Source: Bacteroidota bacterium (lineage in GTDB: Bacteria; Bacteroidota; Bacteroidia; Bacteroidales; GCA-2748055). Taken from it: a stretch of 5,240 nt of DNA. The translations under genes and the position numbers were made by a program. The stretch covers positions 1 through 5,240 of the forward strand of contig DAOWNM010000202.1 in the NCBI GenBank assembly GCA_030642565.1, in the 5' to 3' direction. This document shows positions 1 through 5,240 of this stretch, one piece after another. The notes under the pieces are model-generated. The model ran no database searches. It was given only the letters and a program-made list of their open reading frames with translations, and was not told where the DNA came from. How positions within the stretch are numbered: position 1 is the first letter of the stretch; each line of letters opens with the position of its first letter.

Positions 1-539
1 CGCATGCGTTTATAGTCCCATTCACGTGAATAGGCCGAGGCCCCGCCTATGATCATCTTGGGTCTCTCCTTTTTTGCCACCGCCTCCATGGCGTCATAAT
101 CGACCCGCCCGGTCTTCTCATCCAGTCCGTATGATACCGCCCTGTAAAGAATCCCCGAGCTGTTGACCGGAGAACCATGCGACAGGTGACCCCCATGCGA
201 CAGGTCGAGACCCATGAAAGTATCGCCAGGTTTCAGTACCGTCATGAACACGGCCATATTGGCCTGCGCACCTGAATGGGGCTGCACATTGGCATACTCG
301 GCACCATAGAGCTGACAGAGCCTTTCAATGGCCAGATCCTCCACCCTGTCAATCACCTCGCACCCCCCGTAATAACGGTGTCCCGAGTAACCTTCGGCAT
401 ATTTATTGGTCAGGCAGGAGCCCATGGCCTCCATCACCTGGGTGCTGACAAAATTTTCAGATGCGATCAGCTCAATACCCCTTTTCTGGCGATGCTGTTC
501 ATGTTCGATCATTGTAAACAGGTCAATATCTCTCTTCAT
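1..539 (-). CDS. glyA: Serine hydroxymethyltransferase, N-terminal part (cut by window edge)
   Basis: This is a PLP-dependent cytoplasmic enzyme that converts serine plus tetrahydrofolate to glycine plus 5,10-methylene-tetrahydrofolate. It is the main one-carbon source and also makes glycine. The frame starts with ATG at 539 and stays open to the left edge, giving 179 codons of a family that is usually about 415-430 residues. Visible hallmarks are IASEN (residues 25-29), NKYAEGYSGHRYYGGCE (45-61) with the active-site Tyr and Glu positions, PHSGAQAN (87-94) that holds the PLP phosphate, and HGGHLSHGSPVN (115-126) with the His that stacks on the cofactor. The catalytic lysine lies beyond the window. 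The start gives the usual MKRD-type N-terminus of Bacteroidetes GlyA, and no Shine-Dalgarno is seen. One mild oddity is GYSGHRYYGG where GYPGKRYYGG is common. The truncation is only the window boundary; nothing suggests a broken gene. Confidence 0.96.
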   Translation of the reverse strand, partial: MKRDIDLFTMIEHEQHRQKRGIELIASENFVSTQVMEAMGSCLTNKYAEGYSGHRYYGGCEVIDRVEDLAIERLCQLYGAEYANVQPHSGAQANMAVFMTVLKPGDTFMGLDLSHGGHLSHGSPVNSSGILYRAVSYGLDEKTGRVDYDAMEAVAKKERPKMIIGGASAYSREWDYKRM

Positions 540-565
540 GGTTGTAAGTATTATAAAAATATCTC

Positions 566-594
566 CAAATTTAATGTTTTGAATCTGTAACCAA
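566..594 (-). promoter_or_regulatory. Putative Bacteroidetes-type promoter for glyA
   Basis: On the minus strand a TTG (592-594) is followed after 18 bases by TAAATTTG (566-573). This matches the Bacteroidetes housekeeping pattern TTG / TAnnTTTG exactly at the -7 element. Transcription would begin around 560, leaving a short AT-rich leader of about 20 bases before the glyA ATG at 539. The match implies that glyA has its own promoter and does not depend on read-through from glpF. It is a sequence match only. Confidence 0.6.
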
Positions 595-616
595 TGGAAT
601 GTTGAAGCGTCTTTTT

Positions 617-693
617 AAAAAACTGACTCCTTATGCTGCTATGGGTACAGCACGGACCAATCCGGTACTGGCCCTTCGGTATGAATAAGGGTC
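617..693 (-). terminator. Putative terminator at the end of the glp operon (nested stem-loop plus T-run)
   Basis: Read on the minus strand, GAC-CCTTAT (693-685) pairs with ATAAGG-(A)-GTC (634-625), giving nine Watson-Crick pairs with one bulged base. Two bases later comes TTTTTT (622-617). The long loop holds a second imperfect hairpin (674-643): GGG/CCC, CAG/CTG, AC/GT and GGA/TCC pairs around a four-base loop, interrupted by small mismatches. The upstream arm overlaps the glpF stop codon. The position, between glpF and the glyA promoter and followed by a T-run, suits an intrinsic terminator. The large structured loop is atypical, so it could instead be a 3'-end stability element or a chance pairing. 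Confidence 0.4.
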
Positions 694-1441
694 AGCCCAC
701 CAGGATTCCCTGAAGCAGGAAAAATCCTGCGGCAATCAGAGCTCCAATGAAAGGTCCGGCTACCGGTATCCATGCATAGCCCCAATCGCTCCCCCCTTTG
801 TGATTCATTGGGAGAATTGTATGCATCATCCTGGGACCCAAATCTCTCGCAGGATTGATAGCATAACCGGTGGTCCCACCCAGTGAAAGGCCAATGGCTG
901 TAACCAGCAGTGCCACCGGCAGTGCACCCAGTGTACCCAGACCCATTTTCACCTCTTCACCCCCTTCAAGCAAAATAGAAGGATCTGCAATATAGAGGAT
1001 CACAAAGATCAGCACAAATGTGCCTATCACCTCACTGATAAAGTTATTGACTGGTTTACGGATAGCCGGGGCTGTGGAGAAACATCCCAGCTGTGCGCCT
1101 GGATCCTCAGTACGGTTGAAATGGTGTCTGTAGAAAAGCCAGACAGTACCTGCGCCAGCAGCGGCACCTGCCAACTGTGCCAAAATGAAGGGGATCACCT
1201 GGCTCCAGGCAAAATTACCGGCTGCCGCCAGTCCCAGTGTTACCGCAGGATTAATATGTGCACCTGATACAGGACCTGCTACTGTAACTCCCACAAATAC
1301 TCCCAGTCCCCACCCCAGTGAGATGACGATCCAGCCGCTGTTAAAACCTTTGGTGTCAGTCAGCACCACATTGGCCACTACACCATTTCCCAGAAGTATC
1401 AGGAGAAATGTCCCTATGAATTCAGCAAAAATTTCGTTCAT
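692..1441 (-). CDS. glpF: Glycerol uptake facilitator (aquaglyceroporin)
   Basis: GlpF is an inner-membrane channel of the MIP/aquaporin family that lets glycerol diffuse into the cell, where GlpK traps it. The protein is 249 residues, normal for the family, and mostly hydrophobic, with the expected six-helix, two-half-repeat plan. Both pore signatures are present: SGAHINPAVTLG (residues 59-70, NPA at 64-66) and GYAINPARDLGPR (192-204, NPA at 196-198). The Asp after the second NPAR is typical of glycerol facilitators rather than water-only channels. By comparison with E. coli GlpF, the selectivity filter would be Trp44, Tyr193 and Arg199, with Tyr replacing the E. coli Phe200. The ATG at 1441 gives a canonical N-terminus (MNEIFAEFIGTFLL). 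It lies 36 bases after the glpK stop. That gap contains ATCATTAAC twice (1449-1457, 1462-1470) and no clear Shine-Dalgarno. It is the last gene of the glpD-glpK-glpF unit, and its TGA stop overlaps the putative terminator. Confidence 0.95.
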   Translation of the reverse strand: MNEIFAEFIGTFLLILLGNGVVANVVLTDTKGFNSGWIVISLGWGLGVFVGVTVAGPVSGAHINPAVTLGLAAAGNFAWSQVIPFILAQLAGAAAGAGTVWLFYRHHFNRTEDPGAQLGCFSTAPAIRKPVNNFISEVIGTFVLIFVILYIADPSILLEGGEEVKMGLGTLGALPVALLVTAIGLSLGGTTGYAINPARDLGPRMMHTILPMNHKGGSDWGYAWIPVAGPFIGALIAAGFFLLQGILVG

Positions 1442-1477
1442 GATGAAAGTTAATGATTTTTGTTAATGATGAATGAA

Positions 1478-2989
1478 TTACAAGACGGGGTCCTGCCAGG
1501 AGCGGCTCCTTGAGACTGCCTTTTCCCACTCCTTTTTCAGGGCATGACGCTTCTCCTGGGAGATATGACTTGAGAAGTTACGATCCATGGCCCACTGCTC
1601 CCCGATCTCCTCCACCGATTCCCAGAACCCTGTGGCCAGTCCGGCCAGGTAAGCGGCACCCAGAGCCGTAGTTTCGATGTTCTCGGGGCGGATCACCGGG
1701 ATTCCGATCAGGTCGGCCTGAAACTGCATCAACAGGTCGTTGACCACAGCACCACCATCCACTTTCAATTCACCGATCTTTATGCCGGCATCACTCTCCA
1801 TGGCCCCCATCACATCATTCACCTGAAAAGCAATACTCTCCAGGGCCGCCCTGGCAATATGGCCGGCGGTAACACCACGGGTGAGCCCCGCAATCATTCC
1901 CCGGGTATACTGGTCCCAGTGAGGGGCTCCCAGCCCGGTAAAGGCTGGCACAAAATAGACCCCGCCATTGTCCTCCACCGATTCGGCCAGTTGCTCTACA
2001 TCGGCCGACTTCTTAATCAGACCCAGACCATCCCTCAACCACTGGATCACTGCACCTCCTATAAAGATGCTTCCCTCCAGGGCATAGGTTGTTTTACCGT
2101 CTAACTGCCATGCAATGGTAGTCACCAGGTTGCTCCCCGAGTGTACAGGCTTCTCCCCGGTGTTGCAGAGTATAAAACAGCCGGTTCCATAGGTGCACTT
2201 GACCGATCCCGGCGAGAGGCACATCTGTCCGAAGGTGGCCGCCTGCTGATCCCCTGCAATTCCTGCAATGGGAACGGGTACCGAAAGGATCCCCCTGGTG
2301 GTCTCTCCATATACCTCCGATGAAGATTTTACTTCGGGAAGCATGCTTTCAGGTATTCCAAAGAGTTCCAGCAGCTCCTCGTCCCATTTCAATGTTTTGA
2401 TATTAAACAACATGGTTCGACTGGCATTGGTGACATCGGTCACGTGCACCGTCCCCCCTGTAAGATTCCAGATCAACCATGAATCCACAGTACCCAGTGC
2501 CAACCTGCCCTCTGCTGCCATCTCTTTTGCTCCGGATGTATGCTCCAGCATCCACCTCCATTTGGTGGCAGAAAAATAGGCATCGATCACCAGTCCGGTC
2601 TTCTCCTGGATCATCTCCTTATGGCCCTTCGCCTTCAACTCATCGCAAAACTCAGAGGTTCTCCGGTCCTGCCACACGATGGCATTGCAGATGGGCTTTC
2701 CGCTCTCCCGGTCCCAGATCAGGGCGGTCTCCCGCTGATTGGTGATCCCGATGGCTGCCACATCACCGGCACCAATGCCAGCGTTCCGCAAAGCATCGTG
2801 CATTACCCGGTTCTGAGAATTCCAGATATCAATGGGATCGTGCTCCACCCATCCGGGTTGTGGAAAAATCTGTCTGAACTCCTTCTGGGCCACCCCTACC
2901 ATTTTTCCGGAATGGTCAAAAACAATGGCCCTGGAACTGGTGGTACCCTGATCCAGGGAAAGGACGAATTTATTGGTTAAATTGCTCAC
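1478..2989 (-). CDS. glpK: Glycerol kinase
   Basis: GlpK phosphorylates glycerol with ATP to sn-glycerol 3-phosphate in the cytoplasm, the committed step of glycerol use. It is a full-length FGGY-family kinase: 503 residues against 502 in E. coli. Visible features in order are DQGTTSSR (13-20, nucleotide phosphate loop), TNQRET (83-88, glycerol-contacting Arg/Glu), DAYFSATKW (136-144, substrate Tyr138 and FGGY signature region), GIAGDQQAATFGQ (243-255, catalytic Asp247), YGTGCF (267-272), FTGLGAPHWD (350-359) and DGGAVVNDLLMQFQAD (411-426). The start is GTG at 2989. An in-frame TAA lies a few codons upstream with no ATG or TTG between, so GTG is the only reasonable start. Spacing is 28 bases after the glpD stop. 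Between YG (227-228) and GIAGDQ the sequence lacks the GGKGGTR fructose-1,6-bisphosphate loop of E. coli. It also lacks the His that HPr phosphorylates in Firmicutes enzymes, so control differs from both models. Confidence 0.98.
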   Translation of the reverse strand: MSNLTNKFVLSLDQGTTSSRAIVFDHSGKMVGVAQKEFRQIFPQPGWVEHDPIDIWNSQNRVMHDALRNAGIGAGDVAAIGITNQRETALIWDRESGKPICNAIVWQDRRTSEFCDELKAKGHKEMIQEKTGLVIDAYFSATKWRWMLEHTSGAKEMAAEGRLALGTVDSWLIWNLTGGTVHVTDVTNASRTMLFNIKTLKWDEELLELFGIPESMLPEVKSSSEVYGETTRGILSVPVPIAGIAGDQQAATFGQMCLSPGSVKCTYGTGCFILCNTGEKPVHSGSNLVTTIAWQLDGKTTYALEGSIFIGGAVIQWLRDGLGLIKKSADVEQLAESVEDNGGVYFVPAFTGLGAPHWDQYTRGMIAGLTRGVTAGHIARAALESIAFQVNDVMGAMESDAGIKIGELKVDGGAVVNDLLMQFQADLIGIPVIRPENIETTALGAAYLAGLATGFWESVEEIGEQWAMDRNFSSHISQEKRHALKKEWEKAVSRSRSWQDPVL

Positions 2990-3017
2990 GACGTTCGTGT
3001 TATTGGTTAGTTATTGT

Positions 3018-4580
3018 TTAATGAAGCATATGCATGGTTGCCAGCTGTGTAAATGTCTCCACCTGGCCAGTCTCCCAATGCTGATCTTTTCCCAGTTCTG
3101 AGGCCATGATGGCAGCCACTTCAGGTGCAATTCGAACAGACTCCTGAGCATCCAGCTGAAGCACTCTGATACGGCGTGCCAGGCAATCCTCAAGGGTACG
3201 GGCCATCTCCTCCCTCACTGCCCATACAACCTGGGCTTTTATCAATTGTACACGGTCACTTATGACAGCACCCATTTCAGGATCTTCACCAATCAATTTG
3301 TCAATCTGCTCTCGATCACTTCCATACCAGTAGAGCGGATCGGAGTGGTCAACTCTCTCCTTATAGCCATGTATCTTCAGAGTGGGGGTTACCGACTCCC
3401 GAACCGGTAGGTCTGCCTGTTTTGCAGCCGAGTCTACCACATCCTCTGCCATCTTTCGGTAGGTGGTCCATTTCCCGCCGGTAAGCGTGATAAGTCCGCC
3501 TTTTGAGATGAGGATCTTATGGCCCCTGGATATCTCCTTGGTTTTCTTGCCCTCAGCAGCTGGAGCGGCCAATGGCCTTAGTCCGGTAAAAACTGCCAGA
3601 ACATCGGAACGGTTGGGTGCCCTTTCCATATAGAGCCTGGCAGTCTCCAGGATATACTCCACCTCAACATCTTCAGCTACCGGTTCAAGTTCAGCGTGTT
3701 GTTTCTCCACATCGGTGGTACCCACCACCACCCTGTTATGCCAGGGCACAGCAAACAGAACCCTTCCATCGGAGGTTTTCGGAATCATCAGCGCCTCCCC
3801 TCCTTTCAGGAAATCCTGTGCCATCACCAGATGGATGCCCTGACTCGGTTTCACAACATCCCTTGCCTCAGGATTCTCCATTTTCAGTATACTATCCACA
3901 AATACACCGGTGGCATTAATCACCGCGGAGGCAGAAATCTGATACTCTTTTCCACTCTCACGGTCCTCAGCCTTCACTCCGGTTACGCTATCACTTTCCA
4001 GGCTCAGGCCGGTCACCTTCATATGGTTAATTGCCAGTCCACCCTTCTCAGCAACCGACTGGGCCAGATTTACGGCCAGACGGGCATCATCGAACTGACA
4101 ATCAAAATAACGGACTCCTCCCCTGAGCTTCCTTGTTTTGAGAGCCGGCAGTGCTTTTTGTACACTCCGTGCAGAGAGCGGAACCGAGCGACCGATTCCC
4201 AGCCTTCCTGCCATCAGATCGTAAAGTGTAAGACCAATGGTATAAAAGGGTACGCACCACCAGTTATAGCAGGGAATCACAAAAGCCTGATCTTTTACCA
4301 GGTGCGGGGCATTTTTTTTCATCCTTCCACGTTCTTTCAGCGCTTCAAGTACGAGGGAGATATTCCCCTGTGCCAGGTATCGGACTCCTCCATGTACCAG
4401 CTTGGTACTGCGGCTGGAAGTCCCTTTGGCAAAATCATCCTGCTCCAGTAAAATAGTCCGGTAACCCCTTGATACCGCCTCCAGTGCAGCTCCCAATCCG
4501 GAGGCCCCGCCTCCTATCACAATTATATCGTATTCAGAGCTGGATTGCTCCAGCACTTTAATCATCGAATCTCTATCCAT
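3018..4580 (-). CDS. glpD: FAD-dependent glycerol-3-phosphate dehydrogenase
   Basis: GlpD oxidises sn-glycerol 3-phosphate to dihydroxyacetone phosphate and passes electrons via FAD to quinone. It acts at the cytoplasmic face of the inner membrane. At 520 residues it is slightly longer than E. coli GlpD (about 500). The FAD-binding Rossmann motif is at residues 18-30 (GGGASG core) after a roughly 16-residue polar lead. It is followed by SSRSTKLVHGGVRYL (55-69), the first family signature. Later come FTGLRPL (331-337, substrate-phosphate Arg region) and LTGGKWTTYRKMAED (366-380, second signature, with Lys370). The C-terminal domain carries VREEMARTLEDCLARR (455-470). No transmembrane helix is evident, as expected for a monotopic protein. 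ATG 4580 is chosen because it gives the longer normal N-terminus; Met6 (ATG at 4565) is the alternative. It is the first gene of the operon, with a promoter match 34-64 bases upstream. The GlpO-type oxidase, which uses O2, is a related alternative, but nothing here favours it. Confidence 0.96.
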   Translation of the reverse strand: MDRDSMIKVLEQSSSEYDIIVIGGGASGLGAALEAVSRGYRTILLEQDDFAKGTSSRSTKLVHGGVRYLAQGNISLVLEALKERGRMKKNAPHLVKDQAFVIPCYNWWCVPFYTIGLTLYDLMAGRLGIGRSVPLSARSVQKALPALKTRKLRGGVRYFDCQFDDARLAVNLAQSVAEKGGLAINHMKVTGLSLESDSVTGVKAEDRESGKEYQISASAVINATGVFVDSILKMENPEARDVVKPSQGIHLVMAQDFLKGGEALMIPKTSDGRVLFAVPWHNRVVVGTTDVEKQHAELEPVAEDVEVEYILETARLYMERAPNRSDVLAVFTGLRPLAAPAAEGKKTKEISRGHKILISKGGLITLTGGKWTTYRKMAEDVVDSAAKQADLPVRESVTPTLKIHGYKERVDHSDPLYWYGSDREQIDKLIGEDPEMGAVISDRVQLIKAQVVWAVREEMARTLEDCLARRIRVLQLDAQESVRIAPEVAAIMASELGKDQHWETGQVETFTQLATMHMLH

Positions 4581-4604
4581 TACAGCTTCAGGAATTTATT
4601 CATG

Positions 4605-4690
4605 AGTTAAAGCTAAAATTACTTTTAATTTCCAACCCTCCCAACTCTTTTTAGTAGTTTTAGAGCTAGCGTACCAACAAAACTTTAACT
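4605..4690. repeat. Inverted repeat AGTTAAAG/CTTTAACT flanking the glpD promoter
   Basis: AGTTAAAG (4605-4612) and its exact reverse complement CTTTAACT (4683-4690) lie 70 bases apart. One copy sits at the expected transcription start of glpD and the other about 40 bases upstream of the -33 element. The two sites could be bound by a regulator of the operon. However, an 8-base AT-rich inverted pair within some 160 bases is not rare by chance. No regulator gene is in view. Confidence 0.2.
4614..4644 (-). promoter_or_regulatory. Putative promoter of the glpD-glpK-glpF operon
   Basis: On the minus strand TTG (4642-4644) is followed after 20 bases by TAATTTTA (4614-4621). This fits the Bacteroidetes TTG / TAnnTTTG pattern at every fixed base but the last G. 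Transcription would begin near 4607, leaving a leader of about 27 bases before the glpD ATG at 4580. No other comparably good match was seen between the two divergent reading frames, and no Shine-Dalgarno is visible. It is a sequence match without experimental support. Confidence 0.45.
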
Positions 4691-5120
4691 GCATCAAAAT
4701 GATCAAAAAGGGGGACACAGACTTGTAACTCTGGTATTTGCCAAAGAAAAAACAGAGGGGGCCATGCAAAAAGCGATGGAGAAGCGCCATACCGCAGTCT
4801 GGTTTAAGAACACCCAGGTGGGCGACCAGGAGTTTCTGGCCCCGCTAGTGGAAGAGTCGCTTGAGGTTACAAGAAAAGGAAAGGGTCCTGTGCCGACCCT
4901 GCTGATCCACAACCACTCAGATGCGGACTTCCTTCGTGAAAATCTCTCAGATTATACCCTGCATAATTTCGCACCGCTCTTTACCCTGAAGACTCACGAA
5001 ACCACCACGGTATTGGTCAAAACTCTAGAGAGTCTTGAATCGTTTGAACTGAAATTCAGGGTGCTCAATGCCTTTACTGCTCCGGATAAGCATCCGGAAA
5101 TAAACCTCATGGTACAATAG
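4689..5120 (+). pseudogene. C-terminal remnant of a PHP-type (Sb-PDE-like) phosphodiesterase
   Basis: The frame is open from after a TAA at 4686-4688 to a TAG at 5118-5120, giving 143 codons, while the first ATG is only at 4764. Upstream of that ATG the frame already reads like protein (GGHRLVTLVFAKEKTEGA). It continues with RHTAVWFKNTQVGDQEFL, LIHNHSDADFLRENLSDYTL and FELKFRVLNAFTAPDKHPEI. From memory, this series resembles the C-terminal third of Bacteroidetes PHP-domain phosphodiesterases annotated as the Sb-PDE family. In those, an N-terminal signal peptide and a His/Asp-rich metal-binding PHP domain come first. Neither is present here, and none of the three plus-strand frames of 4581-4690 looks like that domain. 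I therefore read it as a 5'-truncated, catalytically dead remnant. The alternative is an unrelated small gene starting at ATG 4764 (118 residues); a GAGGGGG run lies just 2 bases before it, too close for a good ribosome site. Family assignment is by recall, so confidence is moderate. Confidence 0.55.
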
Positions 5121-5240
5121 AGCATGTAGTTGGACATCCCATTTTTGAGCTGTATCGGAACACACGCGTTGTCACTTTCAGGCCTCCTACCTACCCCATT
5201 TTCGGTTTTTTTGCAAGTCACAGGGTCGTGACCTCTTCAC

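Noticed and set aside
1449..1470. Direct repeat ATCATTAAC, two copies 13 bases apart, in the glpK-glpF gap.
   Set aside because: It is short, AT-rich and only two copies. It sits inside an operon where no operator is expected, so chance is the simplest explanation.
2122..2980. Several plus- and minus-strand reading frames of 60-146 codons within glpK.
   Set aside because: They lie wholly inside the well-supported glpK gene in other frames, have Arg/Pro/Ser-rich low-complexity composition and show no family motifs.
3617..4451. Overlapping plus-strand frames of 100 and 251 codons opposite glpD.
   Set aside because: They are antisense shadows of glpD with no recognisable domain. Their length follows from the codon use of the real gene.
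4657..4669. GTTTTAGAGCTAG, identical to the start of the Cas9 type II-A guide scaffold, which suggests a CRISPR repeat.
   Set aside because: It is a single copy. There is no second repeat, spacer, matching anti-repeat or cas gene nearby. A 12-13 base AT-rich match is best explained by chance.
4699..4728. ATG at 4699 (MIKKGDTDL, then stop) as the true start of the plus-strand gene, with a frameshift into the longer frame.
   Set aside because: The longer frame is itself protein-like across this stretch (GGHRLVTLVFAKEK), which argues that the ATG 4699 frame is not the original one and no frameshift is needed.
4596..4912. Two minus-strand frames (64 and 69 codons) upstream of glpD.
   Set aside because: They show no family resemblance and no start signal. 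They overlap the predicted glpD promoter region or lie antisense to the phosphodiesterase remnant, and they overlap each other in different frames.

Overview
The window reads as a stretch of a Bacteroidota (Bacteroidetes) chromosome holding a glycerol-use operon. Three things point to that phylum: the serine hydroxymethyltransferase N-terminus closely resembles Bacteroidetes versions as I remember them; the genes have no clear Shine-Dalgarno sequence; and two upstream regions fit the Bacteroidetes promoter pattern (TTG, about 18-20 bases, then TAnnTTTG). The order or genus cannot be named from the sequence alone.

Layout, left to right. Positions 1-539 (minus strand) hold the first 179 codons of glyA, cut by the left window edge. 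A 152-base gap (540-691) follows. It carries a good glyA promoter match and a structured, terminator-like element at the 3' end of the glycerol operon. Positions 692-4580 (minus strand) hold glpF, glpK and glpD, transcribed in the order glpD, glpK, glpF with gaps of 28 and 37 bases. A probable operon promoter lies at 4614-4644. On the plus strand at 4689-5120 is a short reading frame that I interpret as the C-terminal remnant of a PHP-type (Sb-PDE-like) phosphodiesterase. Its reading frame and family-like sequence continue upstream of its first ATG, and the N-terminal metal-binding domain is missing. In the last 120 bases (5121-5240) I can assign nothing.

How the genes work together: GlpF lets glycerol cross the inner membrane. 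GlpK traps it as sn-glycerol 3-phosphate using ATP. GlpD oxidises that to dihydroxyacetone phosphate and passes electrons through FAD to the quinone pool. GlyA (serine and glycine interconversion, one-carbon supply) is a housekeeping neighbour and probably a separate transcript.

Most of the window is ordinary metabolism and I do not see a new biological system. The points most worth a second look are the truncated phosphodiesterase beside the operon promoter, a GlpK that lacks both classical control sites, and the nested stem-loop overlapping the glpF stop codon.
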